Positions 54,880 through 64,000 of a stretch of 64,000 nucleotides of DNA are shown here, one piece after another. Made by a program: the position numbers and the translations under genes. Position 1 is the first letter of the stretch, and every line of letters begins with the position of its first letter. The stretch spans positions 1,488,001 to 1,552,000 of the forward strand of contig NZ_CP073015.1 of assembly GCF_018080005.1 (NCBI RefSeq). The letters are read 5' to 3'. The DNA is from Flavobacterium sp. CS20. GTDB taxonomy: Bacteria > Bacteroidota > Bacteroidia > Flavobacteriales > Flavobacteriaceae. The notes under the pieces are model-generated. The model did no database searches. It saw only the letters and a program-made list of their open reading frames with translations, and was not told where the DNA came from.

Positions 54880-56592
54880 ATGGATAAAAAAATTATAGAA
54901 AAAGCTCAAGAATGGTTAGATAAACCTTTTGACCAAGATACCCAAAAATCTGTTCAGCATCTTATCGAAAATGATTTATCAACTTTAGAAGATGCTTTTT
55001 ACACTAATATCAATTTTGGAACTGGTGGAATGCGTGGTATTATGGGCGTTGGAACCAATCGAATCAACAAATATACCTTAGGAAAAAACACTCAAGGCAT
55101 TTGTAACTATCTCAAAAAGGTTTTTCCTGATCAAAAACATAGCGTTGCTATTGCCTTTGATTGTCGTCATAATAGCAAAACATTGGCTAAAGTGGTTGCT
55201 GATGTGTTTTCTGCTAATGATGTTAAGGTTTTTATTTTTGAAGATTTAAGACCAACTCCTGAATTGTCTTATGCATTAAAAACTTTAAATTGCCACTGCG
55301 GAATAGTTTTGACTGCAAGCCACAATCCACCAGAATACAATGGATATAAAGTCTATTGGCAAGACGGCGGTCAGATAGTTCCACCGCAAGATCATGAAAT
55401 AATTGAAGAAATCAATCAACTTCAATTCAAAGATGTCTTGTTTAAACCTAAAGAAAATTTAATAAATTATATCGGAGAAGAAATTGATAAAAAATTTATT
55501 AAAGATTCCATTCATAACGCCAAAACATCATTAAAATCATCAGCTCGTGAAGATTTAAAAATCGTTTTTACTTCTATACACGGAACAGCCATAAAACTGA
55601 TTCCGCAGACTTTAACTCAAGCTGGCTATACTCAATTAGCAATTGTCAAAGAACAAGCCGAACCTGATGGCGATTTTCCTACCGTAAAATCACCAAACCC
55701 AGAAGAACCTGAAGCTTTAAAAATGGCATTAGATCTCGCTGACAAAAATGAAAGCGATATTGTCATTGGCACAGATCCTGATAGCGATAGACTTGGTGTT
55801 GCTGTAAGAGACAACAACCAAAAAATGATTTTACTTAACGGCAACCAAACTATGATTTTAATGACTTGGTTTTTGCTTGAGAAATACAAAAACAATTTAA
55901 AAGGAAACGAATTTGTTGTATCAACTATAGTTTCAACTCCTATGATGCGTGTTATAACAGAAAATTATGGCGTTGAATTTACGGAAACCTTAACGGGTTT
56001 TAAATGGATAGCTGATTTAATAAAGAAATATCCCAATAAACACTTTATTGGTGGTGGTGAAGAAAGCTTTGGGTTTATGGTTGGTGATTTTGTAAGAGAT
56101 AAAGATGCTATCACCTCTACTCTGCTTATCTGTGAAATTGCGACTCAACTAAAATCGGAAGGCTCATCTTTGTATAATAAATTGATTGAACTTTATACAG
56201 AACATGGCTTTTACAAAGAAGATCTTGTTGCTTTGGTTAAAAAAGGAATTGAAGGTCAAAAAGAGATTCAACAAAAAATGAAAGATTTAAGAGATCATCC
56301 CTTAGATAAAATCTGTGGAGAAAAAGTTGTTCTAATTGAAGATTATCAAAATTCTACGGCAAAAAACTTTCAAAATCACAAAACCACAAAACTTGATATT
56401 CCCAAGTCTAACGTGTTAATTTATTATACTGAAAACGGTACTAAAGTTGCGACAAGACCAAGTGGAACAGAGCCTAAAATTAAATTTTATATCAGCGTCA
56501 ATACCAGTTTATCTAAAGTTGAAGATTTTGAAAAAGTTGACAATATGCTAAACCAAAAAATATCTAAGATAAAAACGGAACTCGGTCTATAA
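54880..56592 (+). CDS. phosphoglucomutase/phosphomannomutase
   Basis: This 570-residue enzyme of the alpha-D-phosphohexomutase family has GTGGMRGIMGVGTNRIN, the catalytic phosphoserine loop TASHNPPEYNGYKV, the metal loop GTDPDSDRLGVAVR, sugar-binding GGGEESFGFM and the phosphate-binding RPSGTEPKIKFY. It interconverts glucose- or mannose-1- and -6-phosphate. Its length is that of the larger PgcA/PGM2 type. The neighbouring GT2 gene suggests use in glycan synthesis. Confidence 0.95.
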   Translation: MDKKIIEKAQEWLDKPFDQDTQKSVQHLIENDLSTLEDAFYTNINFGTGGMRGIMGVGTNRINKYTLGKNTQGICNYLKKVFPDQKHSVAIAFDCRHNSKTLAKVVADVFSANDVKVFIFEDLRPTPELSYALKTLNCHCGIVLTASHNPPEYNGYKVYWQDGGQIVPPQDHEIIEEINQLQFKDVLFKPKENLINYIGEEIDKKFIKDSIHNAKTSLKSSAREDLKIVFTSIHGTAIKLIPQTLTQAGYTQLAIVKEQAEPDGDFPTVKSPNPEEPEALKMALDLADKNESDIVIGTDPDSDRLGVAVRDNNQKMILLNGNQTMILMTWFLLEKYKNNLKGNEFVVSTIVSTPMMRVITENYGVEFTETLTGFKWIADLIKKYPNKHFIGGGEESFGFMVGDFVRDKDAITSTLLICEIATQLKSEGSSLYNKLIELYTEHGFYKEDLVALVKKGIEGQKEIQQKMKDLRDHPLDKICGEKVVLIEDYQNSTAKNFQNHKTTKLDIPKSNVLIYYTENGTKVATRPSGTEPKIKFYISVNTSLSKVEDFEKVDNMLNQKISKIKTELGL

Positions 56593-56600
56593 AACTACCG

Positions 56601-57278
56601 CTAAAGCTTATCAGGGTAGCTAATCCTTGATATTTCAGCTTTGGCTATAATGTTGTTTTCCCCTTCAATAATCCATGTCATTGCAACAGGTATTCTGTTT
56701 ACTGTAATGTATTTATAATAAGTCAATACGCCTTTATCAAAAGGTTTAGTCTTAATATCGGTTGAATAATTTACCTTTTCAATGATATGGGTTTGAGGAT
56801 GCTTAAAGATTTCAAAATCTGTATCAGACAGGCGAGATTTGTATTTAAAACCAATCAAACTATCTTTTTCAAAAGGTTTCAGTGCTTTATCTGTTTGGAT
56901 CCAAAAAGGCAAAGCATATAATTCTGCAGACCACAACACGATCTTTTCAAACTTAGATTCCATTTTTTGGGTATTTAAAACCGTATCAAGTTTTGAATTT
57001 TTAATCTTAATTTCAGTACCCTCAGTGTTTAAAATCAAGTTACCATCAAAAAAAACAGAATCTTCCGTGCTTAGTTTCAAATGAAATTTAACAGCCTTTT
57101 CCGCTTCAAAAGCTCGAGTGTTGTAAGCCGATCGTAAAGGTGATAAAGTGCTATTGTATCTGTTTTTATCGATAGATTTGGACGTGCTTTCATCGCTTTT
57201 ACTTTTAGCTTTATCTGATTGACAACCAAAAGAAATTATGCAAGAACAAAAAAACAAAACAAAAGATTTTCGTAGCAT
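56601..57278 (-). CDS. lipoprotein of unknown function
   Basis: A start at 57278 (MLRKSFVLFFCSCIISFGCQ) gives a lipoprotein signal (GCQSDKA) and 225 residues; the longer frame at 57305 adds non-hydrophobic residues. No named family was recognised. The mature part is Ser/Lys/Asp-rich at first and then shows beta-rich alternation (HLKLSTEDSVFFDGNLILNT, FEKIVLWSAELYALPFWIQ). It is convergent with the mutase gene and divergent from nusB. Confidence 0.72.
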   Translation of the reverse strand: MLRKSFVLFFCSCIISFGCQSDKAKSKSDESTSKSIDKNRYNSTLSPLRSAYNTRAFEAEKAVKFHLKLSTEDSVFFDGNLILNTEGTEIKIKNSKLDTVLNTQKMESKFEKIVLWSAELYALPFWIQTDKALKPFEKDSLIGFKYKSRLSDTDFEIFKHPQTHIIEKVNYSTDIKTKPFDKGVLTYYKYITVNRIPVAMTWIIEGENNIIAKAEISRISYPDKL

Positions 57279-57344
57279 GACAATTTTTTTTTTAAAATTA
57301 AACAATATTATAGAAATTAATTCTGACTATAACAATAAAAAAAT

Positions 57345-57352
57345 TAAATTTG
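57345..57352 (+). promoter_or_regulatory. putative -7 box (TAAATTTG) for nusB
   Basis: Perfect TAnnTTTG match about 33 bp before the nusB start. No clear -33 TTG was seen. Confidence 0.4.
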
Positions 57353-57384
57353 TCGATATGTTAAAAATATAAAGTTCTCTTGAC

Positions 57385-58314
57385 ATGCTGACACGAAGAC
57401 ATATTAGAACCAAGGTTATGCAAAGCATTTATGCCACTAAGCATAGCAACTTTGGCAATATCAAAAGCCAAGAAAAGTTTTTGAACAAAAGTATGCAAGA
57501 TATGTTTGACCTTTTTATAATCAATTTAAACTTGTTGGTCAACATTTCTATGTGTGCAGAAAAATTTTATAACCAAAGTAAAAAAAAACATTTACCAAGC
57601 CAAGAGGACAAATCTCCAAACTTAAAATTTGTCAACAACAAGATTTTACAAAAACTTAAAACTTCAAAGATTTTAGAAAAAATTAATCATCAAAAAAAAT
57701 TAGATATTTGGGACTTTGATGATGAATATCCTGCTTTACTATGGGATGAAATCAAGCAAAGTGAAATTTATTATGAATATTTAAATCATAAAAAATCATC
57801 ATATGATATTGATAAATTTTATATCATAGAAATTTATAAAAAAATTATCGCCCCTAACGACAAACTTTATGAATATTTTGAAGATCACAAACTCACATGG
57901 ATTGACGATTTACCCATTGTTAACACGAGTTTAATCAGATTTTTAAAATTTATTCCTAAACATTCCAAAGATTTAAAATTTCCAGAATTATTTAAAAACA
58001 AAGATGATTATGAGTTCGGTATTCAATTACTTCAAAAAACACTTCTGAACGAAGATACTTTCAGTAAAGATATTGTTAAAAACACTCAAAATTGGGACAA
58101 AGAACGAATAGCAAGCCTTGATTATATCATGCTTTTAATGGCATGCACTGAATTTAATAAATTTCCAAGTATCCCGATTAAAGTAAGCATCAATGAATAT
58201 TTAGAAATTGCCAAAAACTATTCCACACCAAAAAGCAGTAACTTTATAAATGGTGTCTTAGATAAAATAGTTAAGCAGTATAAAAATGAAAATAGACTGA
58301 ATAAAAGTGGCTGA
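57385..58314 (+). CDS. nusB: transcription antitermination factor NusB
   Basis: The 309-residue protein begins MLTRRHIRTKVMQSIYA, a NusB start, and the NusB fold ends with RIASLDYIMLLMACTEFNKFPSIPIKVSINEYLEIAKNYS...FINGVLDKI. The long middle region is usual for Bacteroidota NusB, which are about twice the length of E. coli NusB. It promotes antitermination on rRNA operons with NusE. DUF1573 and yajC follow in the same direction. Confidence 0.93.
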   Translation: MLTRRHIRTKVMQSIYATKHSNFGNIKSQEKFLNKSMQDMFDLFIINLNLLVNISMCAEKFYNQSKKKHLPSQEDKSPNLKFVNNKILQKLKTSKILEKINHQKKLDIWDFDDEYPALLWDEIKQSEIYYEYLNHKKSSYDIDKFYIIEIYKKIIAPNDKLYEYFEDHKLTWIDDLPIVNTSLIRFLKFIPKHSKDLKFPELFKNKDDYEFGIQLLQKTLLNEDTFSKDIVKNTQNWDKERIASLDYIMLLMACTEFNKFPSIPIKVSINEYLEIAKNYSTPKSSNFINGVLDKIVKQYKNENRLNKSG

Positions 58315-58317
58315 GGC

Positions 58318-58348
58318 TTGATAGAATAAATAATTTATAATACTTTTG
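58318..58348 (+). promoter_or_regulatory. putative TTG-N20-TACTTTTG promoter for DUF1573
   Basis: A -33-type TTG (58318-58320) is 20 bp from a perfect -7 box TACTTTTG (58341-58348), the spacing typical of Bacteroidota primary promoters. It lies 27 bp before the DUF1573 start. Confidence 0.6.
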
Positions 58349-58374
58349 AAAAAAATAAACTAAAATACAGAAAT

Positions 58375-58866
58375 ATGAAAAAATTAATTTTATGTCTATT
58401 AGTAATGTCTTCAATGACATTCACATCTTGCAAAAAAGATGCATCCGAAAAAGTAAAAGCAGAAAACGTTGAAAACGCCACTGAAAGAGATGCTAAAGAA
58501 GTGGTTTACCCAACTTTAGATTTTGATAAAAAAACTCACGATTTCGGAACAATTGACGAAGGCGATGTAGTAGAACACACTTTTACTTTTACTAACAATG
58601 GAAAAGCACCATTGGTTATCACAAACGCTAGAGGTAGTTGTGGCTGTACTGTTCCAAGTTATACCAAAGAACCTATTGCACCTAGTGAGTCTGGTGAAAT
58701 GTTGGTTAAGTTTAATTCAAGAGGAAAAAGAAATCAACAAAACAAATCAGTAACTATTACTGCAAATACAGAAAAAGGTAAAGAAACCTTACAAATTAAA
58801 GCATTTGTCAATCCTTCAGCTAATGCCAAAAACGCTAAAGCTGGTTCACCAATTCAAGTTAAATAA
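58375..58866 (+). CDS. DUF1573 periplasmic protein
   Basis: This 163-residue protein has a lipoprotein-like signal ending TSCKKD (Cys19) and the DUF1573 Ig-like pattern TLDFDKKTHDFGTIDEGDVVEHTFTFTNNGKAPLVITNARGSCGCTVPSYTKEPI. The SCGCT cysteines are typical of the family. It has its own putative promoter but stands between nusB and yajC, a common flavobacterial order. Function unknown. Confidence 0.92.
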   Translation: MKKLILCLLVMSSMTFTSCKKDASEKVKAENVENATERDAKEVVYPTLDFDKKTHDFGTIDEGDVVEHTFTFTNNGKAPLVITNARGSCGCTVPSYTKEPIAPSESGEMLVKFNSRGKRNQQNKSVTITANTEKGKETLQIKAFVNPSANAKNAKAGSPIQVK

Positions 58867-58872
58867 TTTTAG

Positions 58873-59169
58873 ATGGGAGATATAGGAGGCTTATTGCCTA
58901 TGCTATTGATTTTTGTGGTAATCTTTTTTTTCATGATAAGACCACAAATGAAAAAGCAAAAACAAGAAAAACAATTTAGTGCAAATCTTAAAAAAGGTGA
59001 TAAAGTCGTAACAAAAAGTGGAATGCACGGCAAAGTTGTTGATTTTAGCGAAAAACTTGATGCCGTTATTCTTGAGACAGGTGCTGGTAAAATAACTTTT
59101 GACAAATCTTCTATTTCATTAGAAATGTCTCAAAAAATAAATGCACCAAAAGAAGATAAAAAGAAATAA
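58873..59169 (+). CDS. yajC: preprotein translocase subunit YajC
   Basis: The 98-residue protein has an N-terminal membrane helix (GGLLPMLLIFVVIFFFMIRP) followed by QMKKQKQEKQFSANLKKGDKVVTKSGMHGKVVDF, the YajC signature. It is an accessory of the SecDF/YidC translocon. It begins 6 bp after DUF1573 and is followed by a strong terminator. Confidence 0.95.
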   Translation: MGDIGGLLPMLLIFVVIFFFMIRPQMKKQKQEKQFSANLKKGDKVVTKSGMHGKVVDFSEKLDAVILETGAGKITFDKSSISLEMSQKINAPKEDKKK

Positions 59170-59190
59170 CAACATAATAATTTAAGATAA

Positions 59191-59219
59191 AAGCCGGGTA
59201 ATGCTCTCGGCTTTTTTTT
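59191..59219 (+). terminator. intrinsic terminator after yajC
   Basis: AAGCCG pairs with CGGCTT (extended inward with G-C and G-T), then eight T. It closes the nusB/DUF1573/yajC run. Confidence 0.85.
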
Positions 59220-59238
59220 GATTAAAAACAAAAAATAA

Positions 59239-61173
59239 ATGAAATCGTATAAGTTTTTTCTATGCTCTTTCTTGTTTGTAGCATTCTGGACTAGTAATGT
59301 CAAAGCTCAAGATGTAAATCCTAACAATCAAGAACTCTTTAGTGAATTTAAGGATAGAACTGGCAATAGCTATCGTTCAGCCAATGGTGTTCCGGGTCCC
59401 GAATATTGGCAAAATCAAGCCAACTATAAAATTGATGTGAGTTTAAATCCTGAAAATCACAAAATAAAAGGTCAAGTAAAGATTGAATACATCAACAACA
59501 GTCCATTTGATTTAGATTATGCTTGGCTTTTCCTTGAACAAAATAGGTTCACACCAACTTCAAGAGGAACTTTAACAACACCATTAGATGGAAATCGATA
59601 TGATGGCGATATTGATGGTGGATATAGTTTGTCTAACATTAAAGTCGAAACAAATGGCACTTCAAGTAGCAAGCATATTATCAATGATACACGTATGCAA
59701 GTCTTTTTTGAAAAACCACTTAAAGCTAATGGTGGTAAAGCTAATATAAGTATGGATTTTGAATTTAAAATTCCAGAAAAAGGCATGGATAGAATGGGAA
59801 GATTAGAAGTTGAAGACGGTGTGATTTATGCTTTAGCTCAATGGTATCCAAAAATGGTAACCTTTGATGATATTAATGGTTGGAACGTTATGCCTTATCT
59901 CGGTGCAGGAGAATTTTATTTAGAATACGGAAATTTTGAATATTCTGTAACTGCTCCAAGAGAATATATCGTTGTTGGTTCTGGAGAATTGCAAAACCCA
60001 AAAGAGGTTCTGACAAAACAACAACAAAGAAGATTAGATAAAGCTAAGCAATCAGACAAAACACAATTCATTATTAAGCCAAACGAAGTCGGTCAAACTG
60101 ATAAAATCAGGACTGATGGTGATAACTTTACGTGGAAATTTAAAATACAAAACTCAAGAGACGTTGCCTTTGCGACCTCAAAAGCCTTTATATGGGATGC
60201 CGCAAAAATCAATTTACCAAATGGTAAAAAAGCCTTAGCCCAATCTGCATATCCTAAAGAAAGCTATGGCGAAGATGCTTGGGAACGTTCTACCGAATAT
60301 ACAAAAGTCGCCATCGAGCATTATTCTATAAAATGGTTTCCATATCCCTACAAAAATGCAGTTAACGTTGCCAGTAATGTTGGTGGTATGGAATATCCTG
60401 GCATTGTATTTTGTAGCTATAAATCAAAAGGTGAAAGCCTATGGGGCGTTACCGATCATGAATTTGGACACATTTGGTTTCCTATGATTGTTGGCAGTAA
60501 CGAAAGACGACATGCCTGGATGGATGAGGGTTTCAATACTTTTATCAACCTCTACTCTACTGATGCATTCAATGATGGTGAATATCCTAACCGAATGCTA
60601 ATGGCTAAGCAAAGTCTGATTCCGTGGTTTTTAAGTCCAAATAGAGAAGCTATCAGCACTTTCCCTGACGTTGTACAAACGCAAAACTTAGGCATTGTAG
60701 CTTACTATAAACCTGCTTTAGGTTTATATATTTTAAGAGAATATATTCTCGGTTCTGAACGATTTGATTTTGCATTTAAAAGCTACATCAAAGCTTGGGC
60801 ATACAAACACCCTACACCAACAGATTTCTTTAATATCATAGAAAATGCCGCAGGAGAAAACCTAAGCTGGTTTTTTAAAGCTTGGTTTTATGGTAATGAT
60901 AATATTGACTTAGCCGTCAATAAAGTTGAAAAATCTGAAATAGGTTATAAAATTGAATTTGAAAATTTTGGTATCCCAATGCCTGTTGTTTATAATGTCT
61001 ATTACCAAGATGGAAGCAAAGATGAATTAAGGTTACCTGTTGAAATTTGGCAAAGAGGTGATACTTGGACTACAGCTATAAAAACCGACAAAACGATAAA
61101 AAAAGTTGTGATTGATCCTAATCGTATTTTACTTGATGTTAAGCCTGACAACAACCGTTGGGAAACTGAGTGA
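59239..61173 (+). CDS. M1-family metallopeptidase (gluzincin)
   Basis: The 644-residue protein has a signal peptide (ending NVKAQ) and the M1 features GGMEYPGIVF (a variant of GAMEN) and HEFGHIWFPMIVGSNERRHAWMDEG, where the HExxH zinc ligands (HEFGH) and a Glu 18 residues later complete the site. The N-terminal beta domain resembles aminopeptidase N. It probably removes N-terminal residues from peptides in the periplasm or outside the cell. Confidence 0.93.
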   Translation: MKSYKFFLCSFLFVAFWTSNVKAQDVNPNNQELFSEFKDRTGNSYRSANGVPGPEYWQNQANYKIDVSLNPENHKIKGQVKIEYINNSPFDLDYAWLFLEQNRFTPTSRGTLTTPLDGNRYDGDIDGGYSLSNIKVETNGTSSSKHIINDTRMQVFFEKPLKANGGKANISMDFEFKIPEKGMDRMGRLEVEDGVIYALAQWYPKMVTFDDINGWNVMPYLGAGEFYLEYGNFEYSVTAPREYIVVGSGELQNPKEVLTKQQQRRLDKAKQSDKTQFIIKPNEVGQTDKIRTDGDNFTWKFKIQNSRDVAFATSKAFIWDAAKINLPNGKKALAQSAYPKESYGEDAWERSTEYTKVAIEHYSIKWFPYPYKNAVNVASNVGGMEYPGIVFCSYKSKGESLWGVTDHEFGHIWFPMIVGSNERRHAWMDEGFNTFINLYSTDAFNDGEYPNRMLMAKQSLIPWFLSPNREAISTFPDVVQTQNLGIVAYYKPALGLYILREYILGSERFDFAFKSYIKAWAYKHPTPTDFFNIIENAAGENLSWFFKAWFYGNDNIDLAVNKVEKSEIGYKIEFENFGIPMPVVYNVYYQDGSKDELRLPVEIWQRGDTWTTAIKTDKTIKKVVIDPNRILLDVKPDNNRWETE

Positions 61174-61228
61174 TAAAGCCTTTAGAATCAATTCAGAGTT
61201 CAAACATGTTTTGATATTATTTTAGATT

Positions 61229-61603
61229 ATGGCTTTAAGTAATATTCTATGGGTATTTTTAGGTGGAGGCATCGGAAGTGTTTTACGCTTTGTCGTTACA
61301 AAAACTTTTAGCCAAATATTTGCTAACTTGTATTGGGGTACATTAAGCGTTAATCTTGTTGGGAGTTTATTAATAGGTTTATTGATAGGTTTTGAAATTA
61401 AATCAATCCTACATCAACCGATATTGCTTTTACTCGCAACAGGGTTTTGTGGTGGCTTTACTACATTTTCAGCATTTAGTTTAGAAAGTTTAAACTTGAT
61501 TAAATCTGGACAATATCTGTACGCAACATCCTATATTCTAATCAGTATTATTCTCGGAATCATAGCTGTTGGTTTAGGATTTTATCTTGCAAGACAAATA
61601 TAA
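61229..61603 (+). CDS. crcB: fluoride efflux transporter CrcB/FluC
   Basis: The 124-residue protein has four membrane helices and the Fluc motifs GGGIGSVLRFVVTK, LSVNLVGSLLIGLL and ATGFCGGFTTFSAFSLE, including the Asn and Phe residues lining the pore. It works as a dual-topology dimer that exports fluoride. No fluoride riboswitch was recognised in the short 56-bp leader. Confidence 0.95.
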   Translation: MALSNILWVFLGGGIGSVLRFVVTKTFSQIFANLYWGTLSVNLVGSLLIGLLIGFEIKSILHQPILLLLATGFCGGFTTFSAFSLESLNLIKSGQYLYATSYILISIILGIIAVGLGFYLARQI

Positions 61604-61621
61604 AATCAAAAATATGTAATG

Positions 61622-62782
61622 ATGAATATTGTATTTATTGAACCCTTTCGGCATCAACTCCTGCCACTGACTTATACTAAGCCTGTTTCTGAGATAAGAT
61701 GTGGGATTTTGAAAATGAAAGAAAAATGGGAAAAAAGATTACCTGAAGCTGATTTTTCTAATTTGACAGAAAATTACCTTAAAACCCTTTGGCCAAGCCA
61801 AATCGAAAAGGATAATATTTTTGTAAATGCCTCTGTTTTTCCAACTCCAAAGTTGATTGATCATATTACAAAATTAAAATCTAATCAAGCACTTTTTTCC
61901 GATGATGTGGTTGTCGCCTACAGATCTGATGCACCTGAAAAATACAATGAAGTTTTAAAATTCAAAGATAAGCTTAAATTTTTAAAATGGCTTTGGGATA
62001 TTTTTGCTTTCAATCATGAAGCTATTACTGATGATTTCAAACTCATAACCCAAAACAGAGTTTCTGAGCCAATTCCAGAGCATATTTTAGCTATTAATCC
62101 CAATCAAATATTTATTGAAAAGGGCGCAAAACTTATCAATGGTACTTTAAATGCTTTGGATGGTCCAATTTATATTGGTAAAGATACAGAAGTTATGGAA
62201 TCCGTAAATATTCGTGGTCCTTTTGCATTATGTGAAAATGCAGTTGTAAAAATGGGGGCAAAAATTTATACAGGAACCACCATCAGACTTTTTTCTAAAG
62301 TTGGTGGCGAAGTAAGCAATTCCGTCATTCAAGGATTTTCAAATAAAGGTCATGATGGTTTTTTAGGAAATTCTGTTATTGGAGAATGGTGCAATCTTGG
62401 AGCCGATACCAACACATCTAACTTGAAAAACAATTATGCATCAGTAAAATTGTGGAACTATAATCAAGAGAAATTTGTTGATACTGGTTTACAGTTTTGT
62501 GGACTTATCATGGGCGATCATTCTAAATGCGGTATCAATACCATGTTTAATACTGGAACTGTAGTTGGTGTAAGTGCTAATATTTTTGGCGAAGGTTTTC
62601 CTCGAAATTTTATACCAAGTTTTAGTTGGGGTGGCAAAAATGGTTTTATCACCTATAAATTTGAAAAAGCACTTGAAGTTGCAGAGATTGTCATGAAAAG
62701 ACGTAACAAAAAGTTAAATGATTATGATGTTGATATATTAAAAAGCGTCTTTGAAATTTCTCAACAGTATAGACAACATTGA
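61622..62782 (+). CDS. GlmU-like sugar nucleotidyltransferase
   Basis: A start at 61622 (MNIVFIEPFRHQLLPLTY) gives 386 residues; an ATG at 61619 is the alternative. The N-terminal half resembles a degenerate nucleotidyltransferase domain (RPEIRCGILKMKEKW-like start), and the C-terminal half is a left-handed beta-helix with hexapeptide turns (IYIGKDTEVMESVNIRGPFAL, GWCNLGADTNTSNLKNN). It is the GlmU-family protein typical of Flavobacteriia and might make a nucleotide-activated N-acetylated sugar. No gene partner is adjacent. Confidence 0.85.
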   Translation: MNIVFIEPFRHQLLPLTYTKPVSEIRCGILKMKEKWEKRLPEADFSNLTENYLKTLWPSQIEKDNIFVNASVFPTPKLIDHITKLKSNQALFSDDVVVAYRSDAPEKYNEVLKFKDKLKFLKWLWDIFAFNHEAITDDFKLITQNRVSEPIPEHILAINPNQIFIEKGAKLINGTLNALDGPIYIGKDTEVMESVNIRGPFALCENAVVKMGAKIYTGTTIRLFSKVGGEVSNSVIQGFSNKGHDGFLGNSVIGEWCNLGADTNTSNLKNNYASVKLWNYNQEKFVDTGLQFCGLIMGDHSKCGINTMFNTGTVVGVSANIFGEGFPRNFIPSFSWGGKNGFITYKFEKALEVAEIVMKRRNKKLNDYDVDILKSVFEISQQYRQH

Positions 62783-62790
62783 AACACTTT

Positions 62791-63312
62791 CTATAAAAAG
62801 GAATAACCTATAGCTAATGTGAAATTACCATTTTTACCGTCGCTATTTTCAAAAACATCAGTTAGACCAAAAACATAACGGACATCAGCTCTCAAACCGA
62901 ATGGCAAGTCAACACCTAATCCAGCTGCACCAGACAAATCAAAACTTTTAGTTTCAAGAAGGTTCGGAAGGTTGTCATCAATAAGGAAACCAAATTGTGG
63001 CCCAAGTTGAACATTTAAACCTCCAATCAGATAATATTTCAGTAAAACAGGCACATTGATATAATCTAAATCAATGTCTGAATCTTCAAATTCTGCACCT
63101 TGTCGTGAATAAAGCAATTCTGCTTGTAAACCAATTTTACTGATTTTAGTTCCTACAAAAAAACCAGCATTGAAACCAGTTTTGTTATCAAAACCACTGA
63201 CATCACTTAAAGTTGAAAAATTAGCCCCAATTTTGACCCCTAAATCAATTTTTTGTGCATGAGTTAGTTGTGCAGTAATCAATATAGCAAAAAGAATTTT
63301 TAAGATTTTCAT
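62791..63312 (-). CDS. porin-family outer-membrane beta-barrel protein
   Basis: This 173-residue protein has a signal peptide ending HAQ and an eight-strand-like pattern: KIDLGVKIGANFSTLSDVSGF, KIGLQAELLYSRQGAEF, LNVQLGPQFGFLID and GLRADVRYVFGLTDVF, with a C-terminal aromatic (FTLAIGYSFL). It belongs to the OmpA-like/OMP_b-brl families of small barrels. No specific ligand is suggested by its neighbours. Confidence 0.88.
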   Translation of the reverse strand: MKILKILFAILITAQLTHAQKIDLGVKIGANFSTLSDVSGFDNKTGFNAGFFVGTKISKIGLQAELLYSRQGAEFEDSDIDLDYINVPVLLKYYLIGGLNVQLGPQFGFLIDDNLPNLLETKSFDLSGAAGLGVDLPFGLRADVRYVFGLTDVFENSDGKNGNFTLAIGYSFL

Positions 63313-63587
63313 AGTTTTTAAATTTTGGTTTTGTCCAGATAAGTTATCGTGCTAATTTAAGATTAAATCTTCAACATAATGAGTTATAAATGTTATTTTA
63401 AATGTCGCATAAATATCTCCTTAAAACACAAGTCGGTATCATACTTTTTATCAACAATATTATTCATTCAAATCGGTATTACATTTACACAAAAAGAACT
63501 AATAGCAACAACCTTTTTCTGACAGTAGTTAAAACTAAATCTCAAATATAATCAATAAATATCCAAATTTGATAATTTCTATGGTTT

Positions 63588-64000
63588 CTAATTTAGAATT
63601 TCAACATCAAAATCTTTATTGTATTTGATAATATATAAGCCTTGGTTATGATAAACATCTTCCATAAAGGCTTGATTATAGCTAAAACGATTTTCGGTAT
63701 ATTCTGTATAAAGTTTTAGAGTTTTTGGATCTTTTAAATCACCATCGTAGGCTAATCTCAAAAGAATATCATAAGTCATATCAAAAGCCCTAGTTACATA
63801 TTTGTTTGGAGCATAACCATATTCTTTAATAAAGTTTTGTATAAAATCATTGCTTTCAAGTACTTCATTTTTGGAAGTGCTGACATAGGTAAATGACAAA
63901 GCACAAAGAGCCGCATTATTGATAACTTCGCCAAAAGCCTCATTTCGGTCTGAAGTTAGCAATTTGATGTTATAGCCTGCTATATCTTCATCTTGACTTT
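63588..64000 (-). CDS. substrate-binding-like (Peripla_BP family) protein, C-terminal part
   Basis: The minus-strand frame is open from the window edge to a TAG at 63588-63590, so the N-terminus is missing. A lower ATG/TTG frame starting at 63962 is only part of it. Visible pieces are DEDIAGYNIKLLTSDRNEAFGE and FIKEYGYAPNKYVTRAFDMTY, which look like the C-terminal lobe of LysM-plus-amino-acid-binding proteins common in Flavobacteriia. This family assignment is tentative. Confidence 0.65.
   Translation of the reverse strand, partial: SQDEDIAGYNIKLLTSDRNEAFGEVINNAALCALSFTYVSTSKNEVLESNDFIQNFIKEYGYAPNKYVTRAFDMTYDILLRLAYDGDLKDPKTLKLYTEYTENRFSYNQAFMEDVYHNQGLYIIKYNKDFDVEILN

Overview
The window looks like a chromosomal segment from a member of the Flavobacteriia (Bacteroidota). 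The base composition is strongly AT-rich. Several genes are preceded by the Bacteroidota -7 box TAnnTTTG. Family content points the same way: a gliding/type-B-sorting-like secreted protein, an OstA-like protein, DUF4199, DUF3570/DUF4266, a GlmU-like nucleotidyltransferase and CzcA fused to a TolC-like domain. The density of broken genes and dispersed repeats recalls repeat-rich marine or sea-ice genera such as Psychroflexus, but genus and species are not claimed.

Layout. 1-7.2 kb: the start of a large secreted protein (cut by the window edge), an ABC-2 exporter pair, an unusual tRNA-Arg(ACG) and a three-gene FecCD/BtuC-type uptake ABC operon. 7.3-11.4 kb: trehalose-6-phosphate synthase/phosphatase fusion, divergent from a GH15 glycosidase. 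11.6-15.6 kb: RSH (p)ppGpp enzyme, Fur-family regulator and purA. 15.6-19.4 kb: lipid/glycan modification cluster (broken ArnT-like transferase, tandem LAB_N protein, GT2, NAD-dependent epimerase). 19.4-22.3 kb: DUF3570, DUF4266, ApbE and thioredoxin-like redox cluster. 22.4-31.8 kb: two-component system plus CzcB/CzcA-TolC metal efflux, interrupted by a RelE/ParE-type toxin-antitoxin cassette that sits between 140-bp direct repeats; a VapBC-like pair follows.

31.9-41.8 kb: OstA-like protein, class III aminotransferase, TPR protein, menB (in-frame TAA), two PH-domain proteins, MarR/nitroreductase/YceI (YceI frameshifted) and a pseudouridine synthase. 42.3-49.1 kb: a Cys-rich unknown protein, dnaK and ornithine aminotransferase, separated by repeat-rich non-coding DNA that includes a nine-unit tandem array, a long palindromic element and a 1.1-kb array with 21 copies of a GTCATTCTGAACG-type repeat. 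49.2-53.1 kb: UspA, BCCT transporter, a porin gene with an in-frame TAA, and tRNA-Arg(TCT). 53.4-64 kb: DUF4199, GT2, phosphosugar mutase, a lipoprotein, NusB, DUF1573, YajC, M1 peptidase, CrcB, GlmU-like protein, a beta-barrel protein and the 3' end of a substrate-binding-like protein.

Functional themes are envelope biogenesis, osmotic and stress physiology (trehalose, BCCT, Usp, DnaK, RSH) and metal handling. No obviously new multi-gene defence or mobile system was found. The most interesting signals are the direct-repeat-bounded toxin-antitoxin insertion, a cluster of single-lesion broken genes (menB, porin, yceI, ArnT-like), the odd tRNA-Arg(ACG), the palindromic element upstream of dnaK and the ApbE/DUF3570 redox cluster.
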